Origin: Candidatus Methanodesulfokora washburnensis
GTDB taxonomy: Archaea > Korarchaeota > Korarchaeia > Korarchaeales > Korarchaeaceae
Assembly: GCF_003947435.1 (NCBI RefSeq)
Contig: NZ_RCOS01000062.1
Span: 62,001 to 126,000 of the forward strand
Direction of reading: 5' to 3'
DNA length: 64,000 nucleotides
The notes below the pieces were generated by a model. The model saw nothing but the letters and a program-made list of their open reading frames with translations, ran no database searches and was not told the origin of the DNA. The position numbers and the translations under genes are program-made. Positions 31,572 through 40,605 of this stretch are shown one piece after another. How positions within the stretch are numbered: position 1 is the first letter of the stretch; each line of letters starts with the position of its first letter.

Positions 31572-31781
31572 CTACAACCCTTTTGCTAATGAGTCAAATT
31601 TTATTTCCTCTTCAACTTTCCGAAGGTCTTTTAGATTCTCTCTCGCATAAATCTTGGCCAGCAATTCAAAATAAGAGAGAAGATTTTCTCCAAACTCAAA
31701 CAATTCCTTGTCGCTGAGCTCTTTTCCAAGATCTTCCCTAACTATTTCCCTTAATTCTTCTAGGAGTTCTTGGCTCAACAT
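31572..31781 (-). CDS. Small conserved-looking protein upstream of the serine recombinase
   Basis: 69-aa acidic helical ORF directly upstream of the recombinase, same strand. Confidence 0.55.
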   Translation of the reverse strand: MLSQELLEELREIVREDLGKELSDKELFEFGENLLSYFELLAKIYARENLKDLRKVEEEIKFDSLAKGL

Positions 31782-31848
31782 GTCCTTAATTTTCTTTGCG
31801 CGAAAATGCCTTTAAACCGCCTTTACCCCATAAAATCCCAATTAAAAT

Positions 31849-32187
31849 TCAGGGTCTGAGCCTAACAAAAGGCTCCATTATCTTGAGGATTTCCTCTTTA
31901 GTCTTTAAAATGATTTCGGCTACTTCCTTTAAGCTCTTATTCTTCCCATCAGCTAGCCTCTTTCTACACAAATACTCAAAGATCTCCTGAAAACACATAT
32001 CCAGAGTAGGGAAATACCAACTTTCTTGCTTATCAAGCCTCTGATCTGGCCTTGATCTAATCTTAACTACAAACTGGTTCTCATCAGCATAAATTGAAAT
32101 CCTCTCATTTATCTTTGTTACTAGCTTCATAATCGTAAAACTATGATTTTCTTTATCCAGTCTATATCGGGCGAATACGATTGTCAA
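31849..32187 (-). CDS. Hypothetical protein (TTG start or internal Met)
   Basis: ORF only. Confidence 0.45.
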   Translation of the reverse strand: MTIVFARYRLDKENHSFTIMKLVTKINERISIYADENQFVVKIRSRPDQRLDKQESWYFPTLDMCFQEIFEYLCRKRLADGKNKSLKEVAEIILKTKEEILKIMEPFVRLRP

Positions 32188-32253
32188 GAGGAAAATAAAA
32201 AGAGGCTTGTCTTTTCTTCTCTTAAGAATTAGAACTCAGCGATTGTTTTGTTT

Positions 32254-32874
32254 CTACAGCACAGTTTCTCTCCATCTGGCTAAAAGTTCCTTCCACTTAG
32301 AAGGCTCAAAGTTCTTTGCCAGTGAAGGAAGTATTTTTCTTCCTACGAAGTCCTTATCTGTGGCCGGATATTTATCTAATTCTTTAAAATACTTTCTCTC
32401 GTTTGTATAAGAAATTTCTGCAACAGCCATCAGTATATCTTTTGCAAATTCCTCATTCAGGTTTTCTTCTACTTTAACAGTGAGTACTTTTATTAAATAT
32501 GGATCTAGCCGATAGAACAAAAACCAATAATAACTATCATATATCACATAATACCATACATTCAACTTCTCTGCGTAATTTTTAACCTTCTTTGAATAAG
32601 CTGCTAGGCTTTTTCCTGGCTGATTAAAAACTCTTCGTTTAGTTTCAATTATGAGCTTTGGTTTTAAACTCCCATACTCTTTAGAGAAGATAACAAGGTC
32701 CGCTCTTTCTTCCTTTCTCTCCTTAATTTTTATTGGAACCTCGGGTATAACCTCTGAAAAAACTTCTTTATAGGAGTCTTTTGAATATTCCACTCCATAT
32801 TTGATTGCATTCTTAAAGACTCTGTATACTTCGCATTGTACATAACTCTCCTTTTTTAACTCTTCTAATCTCAT
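32254..32874 (-). CDS. Type I restriction R-subunit N-terminal-like/PD-(D/E)XK protein
   Basis: ERADLVIFSKEYGSLKPKLIIETKRRVFN; D-(x)n-ExK-like motif. Confidence 0.6.
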   Translation of the reverse strand: MRLEELKKESYVQCEVYRVFKNAIKYGVEYSKDSYKEVFSEVIPEVPIKIKERKEERADLVIFSKEYGSLKPKLIIETKRRVFNQPGKSLAAYSKKVKNYAEKLNVWYYVIYDSYYWFLFYRLDPYLIKVLTVKVEENLNEEFAKDILMAVAEISYTNERKYFKELDKYPATDKDFVGRKILPSLAKNFEPSKWKELLARWRETVL

Positions 32875-33356
32875 CCAGTTTTTTCTAAGGATTTGAATTT
32901 AAGCCTTTTCCTCATGAAGTTTTCTGAGACCTGAAACTCTTCAGCTAGTTCTGAAACAGGGTCTAGGGATTCTTGAACCCATTCTTCCTTCAATTTCTCA
33001 TTTAACTTATCCTCCGGAATTAAAAGGTAGGCTGCAAATACTTCAGCTTCCTTCTCCTGTCTTCTCTGCTTCCAGTAGTTGAACCTGTCATCTCTTTCAT
33101 CCAGAAAGTAGTTCACTCTTGTGTTTCTGTGGAATAGGTGATGAGCTAGGCCATGAGCAATTAAATGCCTCTTCTTATAAGGATGCAAATTCGGATCTAT
33201 CACGATAACACCTTCATCCTTTATGTAAACCTCCTTGATTATCTTCCCTAAGGGGATTTCTATAACTTCTGCTCCCAATTTTGAAGCCAAAAGCTCAAGG
33301 TCATCTATTCCATACTTTTCCCTTATCTCATTTGCTTTCTCAATTATGTGCCTCAT
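32871..33356 (-). CDS. ImmA/IrrE-family protein with altered zinc motif (HGLAH instead of HExxH)
   Basis: KKRHLIAHGLAHHLFHRN...EKEAEVFAAYLLIPEDKL. Confidence 0.8.
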   Translation of the reverse strand: MRHIIEKANEIREKYGIDDLELLASKLGAEVIEIPLGKIIKEVYIKDEGVIVIDPNLHPYKKRHLIAHGLAHHLFHRNTRVNYFLDERDDRFNYWKQRRQEKEAEVFAAYLLIPEDKLNEKLKEEWVQESLDPVSELAEEFQVSENFMRKRLKFKSLEKTG

Positions 33357-33727
33357 GTTTTCTTTTTCCTCATTCTTCTCTCTTTAACCTTTAAGTAGGC
33401 ATTAATTATAGCCCTTTTATCTCTTTCTGGCAAGCTCGGAATATCCTTGAATAAGCTCAAAAGCTCAGGCTCCTTTATTCCTAAGGCCTCAAGTTTTGAC
33501 TCCAAAAGCATGTCCTCAAGCACTTTAAACGGAACATCCAAAGCCTTAGCGATCTTCTTCAACTTTTCCCTTGATGGGATGAAGTGCCCGCTCTCAACAT
33601 CAGAAATATAGCTGTTTGTCTTATAGCCAAGCCTCTCAGCCAACTGTTGCTGAGTTAATCCCTTCTGTATTCTCAGTTGTTTCAATTTTTGGCCAAAATT
33701 CATATCGCCTATAGATGATATTAGCAA
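33353..33727 (-). CDS. XRE-family repressor; likely start at Met-9 (33703)
   Basis: MNFGQKLKQLRIQKGLTQQQLAERLGYKTNSYISDVESGHFIPSREKLKKIAKAL. Confidence 0.88.
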   Translation of the reverse strand: MLISSIGDMNFGQKLKQLRIQKGLTQQQLAERLGYKTNSYISDVESGHFIPSREKLKKIAKALDVPFKVLEDMLLESKLEALGIKEPELLSLFKDIPSLPERDKRAIINAYLKVKERRMRKKKT

Positions 33728-33746
33728 AAGCGAAAATTATTGTCAA
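33718..33746 (-). promoter_or_regulatory. Sigma70-like promoter of the XRE-ImmA-nuclease operon
   Basis: Minus strand TTGACA-(17 nt)-TAATAT, 14 nt before the likely ATG. Confidence 0.5.
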
Positions 33747-34150
33747 GCTAAGCAGTTAAAAAAGACTTTGACCTTTCTGCTAAAAGCATGTAACAAATTT
33801 ATTAATTTCTATCCTTTCTCATTTACTTGCAAGTTCCAATATAGGCCAAGGTTATTTTTAAAAATTTAGACTTTAACCTGTCTTTGAGGTTACAGGGGAT
33901 TAGGTATAGATAAGCGGATTTACGATAAAGGCGCGCGCCGCCCTTCAAGTAACAACTATGGCATCTACGGTAGCGGTATATTTTGGGCTATTAGACTATA
34001 CGGTCTATAGCTATGTACCAAAAGTTTAAAAATGGATTTATTCAAGCTAAAATAAAAATTATTCCATTAATAATTGAGGAGCCTCAACTTTGTATTCATC
34101 ATGACCTCTATTTAAAATCTATTCTCTAAAAATTATATAGGAAATCTATT

Positions 34151-35116
34151 TTATTTTCCTGATCCTGTAGTAAAGGTAGTCCAATTAGAGCGAGAGCTTG
34201 TTCCACTAGTATCCATATAGAGCACACACCATTCGTATTCGGTATTTGGCTGGAGTATCCCGGAAGGGACTTTAGTGCTTGTCAGATCATAGGTGCGCCA
34301 TCCGCTGTTCCAAACCAATTTTTTGTCTTTTTCTACAAGTATTACCCACATAGTTTTCAAGTGAGAATCTCCATCCGGATCGCTGAAGGGTGATGCACGT
34401 AGGGTTGGGGTTAAAGAAACACCCGTTGTCCCATTCGGTGGTTCCAGATTAGAAGGTTTATTGGGGAACCTATTGTCTATTTTCTCCTTAATGAGAACCC
34501 CACCATTTGTTTCAGCGACCCAGCCGGCAGATTGCGGAAATATCACAAACCACCAAGTTAATCCCCCTGCGTATTCGGGTCCTCCAGTAACTGTGCCTAT
34601 CTCACCCGCATGCACTGTGCCTTTTACTTCCCCATTAGGCTGTTTAAAAACATCCACAGTCTGAGCCACAACCTCTATGATATCTCCTCGATTGATCTTG
34701 CCATCAATGCTCTTACGTGGTTTCTTGAAGATGCAACCATTCTCCAATATGATCTCATTTTTTCCTATCTTCCCCCTATAAACAGCTTTGGTGCCAAAGG
34801 TTTCTATGATGAGTGTTATCTTATCTCCTTCGATCTCGTACTTTCCAGCAACAGTGTACTCTCCAGTGTAAGTGTACTTACCTGATGTATAATAGAGCTC
34901 TCCATTTGGTCTGAATTCAAGGGTGTTCCCTATTTCACACTGTTCGTCCTTAACAACGCAGAGATATTCCCCGATAAGTCCCCCTCTTGAAATTGGCGGT
35001 AAGAGAATGTAATAAACCAGACCACCTATGATAACTACCAGAATCACAGCCAGCAGCCACTTCATATACGACATAGGATCCACCGCATTTCGAAAGAGTG
35101 CCCAAAATATAAACAT
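34151..35116 (-). CDS. Membrane-anchored extracellular protein with SH3-like and Ig/Fn3-like regions
   Basis: N-terminal TM LLAVILVVIIGGLVYYILL; VDVFKQPNGEVKGTVHAGEIGTV (SH3b-like); NKPSNLEPPNGTTGVSLTPTL...PNTEYEWCV. Confidence 0.55.
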   Translation of the reverse strand: MFIFWALFRNAVDPMSYMKWLLAVILVVIIGGLVYYILLPPISRGGLIGEYLCVVKDEQCEIGNTLEFRPNGELYYTSGKYTYTGEYTVAGKYEIEGDKITLIIETFGTKAVYRGKIGKNEIILENGCIFKKPRKSIDGKINRGDIIEVVAQTVDVFKQPNGEVKGTVHAGEIGTVTGGPEYAGGLTWWFVIFPQSAGWVAETNGGVLIKEKIDNRFPNKPSNLEPPNGTTGVSLTPTLRASPFSDPDGDSHLKTMWVILVEKDKKLVWNSGWRTYDLTSTKVPSGILQPNTEYEWCVLYMDTSGTSSRSNWTTFTTGSGK

Positions 35117-35262
35117 ATCTCCGTATTAGTGAAATAGGGAGGGCCTTTATAACAGGGGGCTTGCAATTATTCTTATCGAACTGAACAAAAAATACCTCTT
35201 TTTCGCAGGTGGTACAGAACTTTGCCTCTGGTTCCGACTCTACCCCACAACCCGGGCAGTAC

Positions 35263-35844
35263 TCACCTTTCTTCAGGTGATTTAGCTTCTGCTATCTTGG
35301 AACCACAGTAGGGACAAAATAACGAGCCGTTGGGTACTTTTTTCCCACAATTAGGACAGGTATCAAATTCTCCGGATATTTCACTAATTCCTTTGTGCAA
35401 TAGGGTAGTCCATTTCTCGATGCTACCTAATAGGGTGCTTGCTATTCTAATCGCTGGCAAAATTGCGACAGCCAAGAAGATAAGCGAGTAAACCCAGGTA
35501 GCTCCTATTAAGAATGGATAACACATACCTTTGAATGAAGCATATGCTATCCATATCGCTCCAAGGTAAGCTAAATTCGAAGCAATAACAGCGACTTCAG
35601 GAAAGGTTGGGAAGGTACTTTTAATGGAGGAACTGATTTCATATCCAAATCTCAAGACTATGGTTATCATCATTACGGCAATTATTGCAGTGACGATATC
35701 AGGAATCCCAAAGGGTATTCCGGGAATCGGAACTTCCATGCCAGGCAATCTGACTGCAATAGCATTGATTATTCCTAAGACTATCAGGGAAATTACTAGT
35801 TTAATAATGGGCCTGTAAATTCCAGAAATTTTTCCAAGAGACAT
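35263..35844 (-). CDS. Multi-TM protein with C-terminal zinc ribbon
   Basis: Four hydrophobic segments; CPNCGKKVPNGSLFCPYCGSKI. Confidence 0.65.
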   Translation of the reverse strand: MSLGKISGIYRPIIKLVISLIVLGIINAIAVRLPGMEVPIPGIPFGIPDIVTAIIAVMMITIVLRFGYEISSSIKSTFPTFPEVAVIASNLAYLGAIWIAYASFKGMCYPFLIGATWVYSLIFLAVAILPAIRIASTLLGSIEKWTTLLHKGISEISGEFDTCPNCGKKVPNGSLFCPYCGSKIAEAKSPEER

Positions 35845-35867
35845 TTTCCTCCCTCCTTATTTTTTTG

Positions 35868-37637
35868 CTAAAGCTTGTTATTTAAACTTTTCTTTGATAT
35901 GGAGCGCCATGTGAAAATTCCTATTAATAAAAAGATCAAACTTAATATAAGTAATGGAACGTATCCATGGATGGAGAAAGCTTGAGCTGAAGGTAAGACG
36001 TATGTTGAGATCCATACATAATATTCCTCTTTTTGAGGAACTATTTTTCCATAAACTTTCACAGTCCAAGGACCTGCCAAGGGATTCTTTATTATGACAT
36101 ACTCTGGTTTAACATCCCCTGAGTAAATAACGTTAGGCGCTGTGAAATTAATTTCTTTTCCTAATGGATCATAAATTTTTAAATCTAAATTGCTTCCTTT
36201 CCAGTTTAAAACCACCCTGATAGAATCTGTACCAAAGGCAACATTAAACGTTCCTGCTTTTACTATTTCTCCCTCCTTAACACTTCCCGTGAATGTAGAT
36301 TCAATCTTCCATCCAGTTGTTCTCAGCCCACTCTCTATGAAGATGTTTTCAAGCTTGAAAGAATCCGAAGCATAATAATATTTTCCTCCAGTACTTTCTG
36401 CCATTTTTCTGAGAAATTCTTCACGAAGATAGCTTGGATCTCCATAGCCAATAGTATAAATTTTTATTTTCTTATCTATTGCTTCTTTAACAGGCCCCTC
36501 TAAAACATCTTCTTCCTTCATCCCTGTTGTAATATGCCCATCGGTAAAGAAGACTATGGCTTTCATAACGCCAATTCCAGTTTCAAGTTCATTTAATGCC
36601 TCCTTTAAAGCCTCACCTATGTTCGTGTATCCACCCGGCCATGCTTTACTGATGGCATTTTTAACAGCATCGAAATTTGAAGTTAAATGGACATCAACAT
36701 GGGCATCAGTAGCAAACGTTATAAGAGCAATTCTATTTCCCGGCAATATTACATTAATGAGAGCCTCTGCTGATTTCTTAGCTGAATCAATCTTCATCTC
36801 TCCTTGCCATATATCTCCCATACTTCCTGAACGATCAATCACAAGGACTATGTCAAAATTCTTCGCAGGAGTTATAATGAATTTTCGCAATTCAGTTTCA
36901 TCGCCATTAAACAAATTTAGATCTGCCTTTCCATTAGCAAGATTAACGTCCCGTTGATATTGCCAAAATGCCCAAGTCTTCCATCCTCCTGTCTCAGGAA
37001 AATCGATAGAAGTGGGTTCCCTATTTATGGGATCGGCAATCCAAATATCGTACTGATCAACTATGGTAGAATCTCTTAAAAAGTAAAATAGAAACGAATT
37101 CATATATAAAATAGGTCTTACGCCGGTTTTCCCCTCTACAGTGTCCATCCACTCCTTTATCCACTGTGCAAGTTTTTCCTTACCTAGTAGTTCTGGATGT
37201 AGTTCTCCAAGTTTTGGATGCTTTATATCTTCAATATCTAAAGCAGGTCTGAGGTATCCCTCCTTAAGATAATTTCCAGCAAGTTGAAGGAAACTTTCTG
37301 CTTCATCTTTAGCTTTGTTAAGTGGGTTTCCTTCTTTATCCACAGGAAGTCCAAAATGATAAACACCTACTAAAAAACCTGCTCTGCGAGCATCCTCTAC
37401 CCTCTTTTCAAAACCTGGTTTTGCCCAATTTACTCCTTCAGTGGCCTTGACAAATACAAATCTATAACCTAAGTGGTACACTTCTGACCAATTTATATCC
37501 TCTCTTACATCAATTCCTTTTACTCTTTTACTTGATTGAGCTAAAACTTCAACCCGAGGAATATGTCCACTCAAGATTATGCTGGCCATCATCAAGCCTA
37601 TAAATAGAAGGACAGAAAATTCTTTCTTCAATTTCAT
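35868..37637 (-). CDS. Secreted GH25 lysozyme-like domain fused to a von Willebrand factor A domain, C-terminal TM anchor
   Basis: Signal peptide; GH25 KGIDVREDINWSEVYHLGYRFVFVKATEGVNW...VGVYHFGLP...LRPALDIEDI; vWA MIDAS DRSGSMGDIW, GGYTNIGEALKEAL, VFFTDGHITTG; C-terminal LLILSLIFLLIGIFTW. Confidence 0.88.
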   Translation of the reverse strand: MKLKKEFSVLLFIGLMMASIILSGHIPRVEVLAQSSKRVKGIDVREDINWSEVYHLGYRFVFVKATEGVNWAKPGFEKRVEDARRAGFLVGVYHFGLPVDKEGNPLNKAKDEAESFLQLAGNYLKEGYLRPALDIEDIKHPKLGELHPELLGKEKLAQWIKEWMDTVEGKTGVRPILYMNSFLFYFLRDSTIVDQYDIWIADPINREPTSIDFPETGGWKTWAFWQYQRDVNLANGKADLNLFNGDETELRKFIITPAKNFDIVLVIDRSGSMGDIWQGEMKIDSAKKSAEALINVILPGNRIALITFATDAHVDVHLTSNFDAVKNAISKAWPGGYTNIGEALKEALNELETGIGVMKAIVFFTDGHITTGMKEEDVLEGPVKEAIDKKIKIYTIGYGDPSYLREEFLRKMAESTGGKYYYASDSFKLENIFIESGLRTTGWKIESTFTGSVKEGEIVKAGTFNVAFGTDSIRVVLNWKGSNLDLKIYDPLGKEINFTAPNVIYSGDVKPEYVIIKNPLAGPWTVKVYGKIVPQKEEYYVWISTYVLPSAQAFSIHGYVPLLILSLIFLLIGIFTWRSISKKSLNNKL

Positions 37638-37894
37638 TCCCTCTCGCCCCTATTGTTTTTCCTGATGCACTCTTCTAAATAAATTTTTCGTCATTGCCAT
37701 TCTGTATCTTCTTTAATAAAGTTCAAGGACTTAATGGTAAAAAGTTACACAAGCTCTTTCCGATGTTTGTTGATTTAGATAAATCCCAATTTCTTTATTT
37801 TTAACTCTAAAATAATTATTTAAGAGAGATAGCTCCTTCTTTACTTTTCGTTGTTAAAGTTGATATTAAATATTCAAGTAAAATTTAAGTGTTT

Positions 37895-38593
37895 TCACTT
37901 AAAGAATCTAAAGGTGGAGAGCATTTTATTAAAGGTTTCTTTTTCTTTAATTTCATCAAATTCTTTCAATGGGCCTTTATAATCGGGGGTATAAATTACA
38001 CCACTATAATAAAGTTCAAAGGTGAGATGGAAACAGTAATCATTGTGATAAGTACTAAAGTATTGGGTAATAATACAACTACCCATTCCGCAATCCCCTA
38101 CTTCTTTCTTGTAAAAGACTACTTTATTAAAGATCACTCTTTCTGATTTTAGTTCCTCTAGAGTACCGGGAGCACGAGTATATTCAGGAGCAGGGTCGGA
38201 GCATTCTTCACGATTCTTATTATCTATAAAAATTTTTAAATACTTTCCAGTTAGGTTTGTACCGGGGGTAAGTGGAAGATCTATTACGATGCTTTTCCCA
38301 ACCTTTCCCACTTTTGAGTCTTTTGGATATTTCACTTCAAATCCATACTCTTCATTTGTATAAGTCTTCCAATCAGAGACATCAACTTCTTCCAGCTCGG
38401 TAGGAGCGGGTTCTTTTGGCATTTCTTTTTTAGGCTCTTCCTTAGATGCTTCGGGTTTTTCCATAACTGGAGCTGGTTTTTGTTTTACATAGAAAATGCT
38501 TATTCCTATTGTCCCAGCTACAAAGAGAACTAATGCTCCTATTAGAACCCATTTTAATCTATTGAGCATGATCTTAAAGAATCTATTTTTCAA
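37895..38593 (-). CDS. Membrane-anchored extracellular protein of unknown function
   Basis: N-terminal TM WVLIGALVLFVAGTIGISIFY, Pro/Glu-rich linker, EVDVSDWKTYTNEEYGFEVKYPKDSKV domain. Confidence 0.6.
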   Translation of the reverse strand: MKNRFFKIMLNRLKWVLIGALVLFVAGTIGISIFYVKQKPAPVMEKPEASKEEPKKEMPKEPAPTELEEVDVSDWKTYTNEEYGFEVKYPKDSKVGKVGKSIVIDLPLTPGTNLTGKYLKIFIDNKNREECSDPAPEYTRAPGTLEELKSERVIFNKVVFYKKEVGDCGMGSCIITQYFSTYHNDYCFHLTFELYYSGVIYTPDYKGPLKEFDEIKEKETFNKMLSTFRFFK

Positions 38594-38604
38594 CCTTTAC
38601 ACAA

Positions 38605-38690
38605 TTATATCAAAATTTCTAATAATCCACAGCTAGGTTCTTAGCAATTGTATTTGAACGATCAAAATGGAATGAGGTATCGTAATTATG
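38605..38690. repeat. Diverged promoter-region repeat copy 1
   Basis: Aligns along its length with 40331-40416 (taatccacagctaggttcttagcaattgtatttgaacgatcaaaatggaat). Confidence 0.65.
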
Positions 38691-38729
38691 TAATTAATAT
38701 GCAGAGCAAAAGCCAAAACAGGATAAAAG

Positions 38730-38888
38730 ACTACGAAAAGAAAGCAGGTTAAGCCGGTCTGATTTAGCTGAAAAGATCGGGATTTTTAATCTGAGATTTC
38801 TAAGATTAGGACTGGCGAAAGGAAGTCCAATATTTATTTAGCAAAGAAGATAGCAGAACCTTAGGGTTAGCATTAATAAATTTTTGAC
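38730..38888 (+). pseudogene. Decayed XRE-family HTH gene
   Basis: Shifted frames yield SDLAEKIGIF / ISKIRTGERKSNIYLAKKIAE / TLGLALINF, an XRE-like series. Confidence 0.5.
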
Positions 38889-38948
38889 TTGAAAAATTAG
38901 ATTTCTACTATTATAGCTAGGAAAAAGAAAAAGTCAATCTGTGAAAAT

Positions 38949-39845
38949 ATGCGCGCGCATAAAGAAAAGGGAGCAGATGTATGGATTAGAGTCAGTGATT
39001 ATATCCTACGCCCGGCAAGCATTCTTTGCTCTTTTACCGACAAAAAAGAAGTGGCTTCATTAGAGAAAGGAGAAGTAATAGCAGTGATGGGGAAAAACAA
39101 GGGTTTAGAAGAAACACAGTTTGGAGGCTCATATCTACACTTCGAAGATTGCCATCTGCGAAGGATTGAAGAGCTAAAGGAATTTAAAGCAGAATTTGAA
39201 AAAGAAACCGGAATTCTCAAAATCAAAAACTTCGGCTATGATTTAGAGGTGAAAGTAAGATCGCCCGAAGGGGAGCTCTTACCCGAAGCAACCCTCTTTA
39301 TTCCATCAGTTAAGTATTATGAGACTCTCCAAATAGTTAAAGTATTCGATATTCTTACAGGACTTCTTACCAACCCGAAAGGCCCGAGGCCAGGAGAATA
39401 TTCTGTACTCGTTAGAGAGATAGACAACAAAAATTTATTGTATGAGGAGAAATTCAGCATAGGTGGGCCAGAAAAGGCTAAAATGGAAATAGAAATTCAA
39501 GGGAGCTGGGAAAAGGCATGGGAAGGATACGAGTATTATATAAAAGGAATGAAAGTAACGTTCGTAAACTCCGAAAAAATTCCAATAATAATAAGATCGC
39601 CTCATGTGGGGATATATAAAGATGATACAAGTTTGTGCTCTTGCTCTCAGTGGTTTGGGGAGCTAGAAACTACGATACTCCAGCCAGGAGAGAACAAAAC
39701 ATATATTCTTACACTCTGCTCCGCCTTCTATCCTGTAACTACTGATGCAAAAGGGGGAGAATATAAATTAACTCTTAAAATCTATATCCGCGGTGAAATA
39801 ATAAAAGAATTGGAGACTACTCTTAAAGTACCACCTCTATCATAA
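38949..39845 (+). CDS. Hypothetical protein
   Basis: Long ORF without recognised domain, beta-rich appearance. Confidence 0.55.
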   Translation: MRAHKEKGADVWIRVSDYILRPASILCSFTDKKEVASLEKGEVIAVMGKNKGLEETQFGGSYLHFEDCHLRRIEELKEFKAEFEKETGILKIKNFGYDLEVKVRSPEGELLPEATLFIPSVKYYETLQIVKVFDILTGLLTNPKGPRPGEYSVLVREIDNKNLLYEEKFSIGGPEKAKMEIEIQGSWEKAWEGYEYYIKGMKVTFVNSEKIPIIIRSPHVGIYKDDTSLCSCSQWFGELETTILQPGENKTYILTLCSAFYPVTTDAKGGEYKLTLKIYIRGEIIKELETTLKVPPLS

Positions 39846-39930
39846 ATAAAATGTTCTTTATGATCAGAATAAATCACAAAGATTTTTTAATTTAAAAAAC
39901 CTTCTTTAATAAGTTCGTCAGGAATTTCTT

Positions 39931-40326
39931 CTAACTCCCTTTTGGAATGTCCTCAATAGGCACCAAGGTAGGAAGGAGAATAGAAATATTTTCTACACAG
40001 CGATTTTTAGACTTAGAGATATAAATACAACTTTTCTCAAGTTCATTTGCCTCTTTTGGGTGTCTTATCTCGAATCCAAATTCTTCATCTCTAAAAATTT
40101 TCCAGTTGGAAGTATCAACTTCTTTAATAAAGGTTTCCTTTTGTTTTCCGGAAATCTCTATTTTAAGTTGCTCAATATTTTCTTTGAGAGCTTTTATTTC
40201 TTTTCTAATTTCCTCAATTTCTCTATTAAATTTTTCTTCGATTAAAGAGAATCTTCTTGTAGTATAAGTACCTAATCCTACTACTCCAAAAACAAGAGTT
40301 AAGAATATTCCGATTAAAAGCCATTT
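39931..40326 (-). pseudogene. Start-less paralogue of the 37895-38593 protein
   Basis: Open frame KWLLIGIFLTLVFGVVGLG...KEVDTSNWKIFRDEEFGFEIRHPKEA resembles KWVLIGALVLF...EVDVSDWKTYTNEEYGFEVKYPKDS; preceded by in-frame TAA with no usable start. Confidence 0.6.
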
Positions 40327-40330
40327 TTAA

Positions 40331-40416
40331 TTATATCAGAAATTCCCAGTTATCCACAGCTCAGGGTCTTGACAATCGTGTTTGGACGATTAAAATGGAA
40401 TTAAGTATCGTAGTTT
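40331..40416. repeat. Diverged promoter-region repeat copy 2
   Basis: Homologous to 38605-38690. Confidence 0.65.
40369..40396 (+). promoter_or_regulatory. Sigma70-like promoter with embedded ATCG/CGAT dyad
   Basis: TTGACA-(16 nt)-TAAAAT; ATCG-tgtttgga-CGAT inside the spacer. Confidence 0.45.
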
Positions 40417-40605
40417 TGTGATGAATTCATAAAGGTTGCACTCAAGATGGGATTGAGAAAGAGAGGAAGCTAGGATTGATTGTCTTGACTGAGTGTTCGG
40501 CATCTTTCGAGCAGAGTTAAGAGTAGAAAGAGCGTTTAATTGAGAGGGGGTTGCTGGAAATGGTTGCCTATTTATTTTGCCTTGAATTATCGCATTTTAA
40601 CGATT

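Noticed and set aside
33900-34030. GC-rich gcgcgcgccg segment in the 33728-34150 gap as replication origin
   Set aside because: No iterons or clear dyads of adequate length were found by eye; GC-skew or marker-frequency data would be needed.
40060-40245. Plus-strand ORF 40060..40245
   Set aside because: Low-complexity Phe/Asn-rich antisense of the pseudogene related to the 37895-38593 protein.
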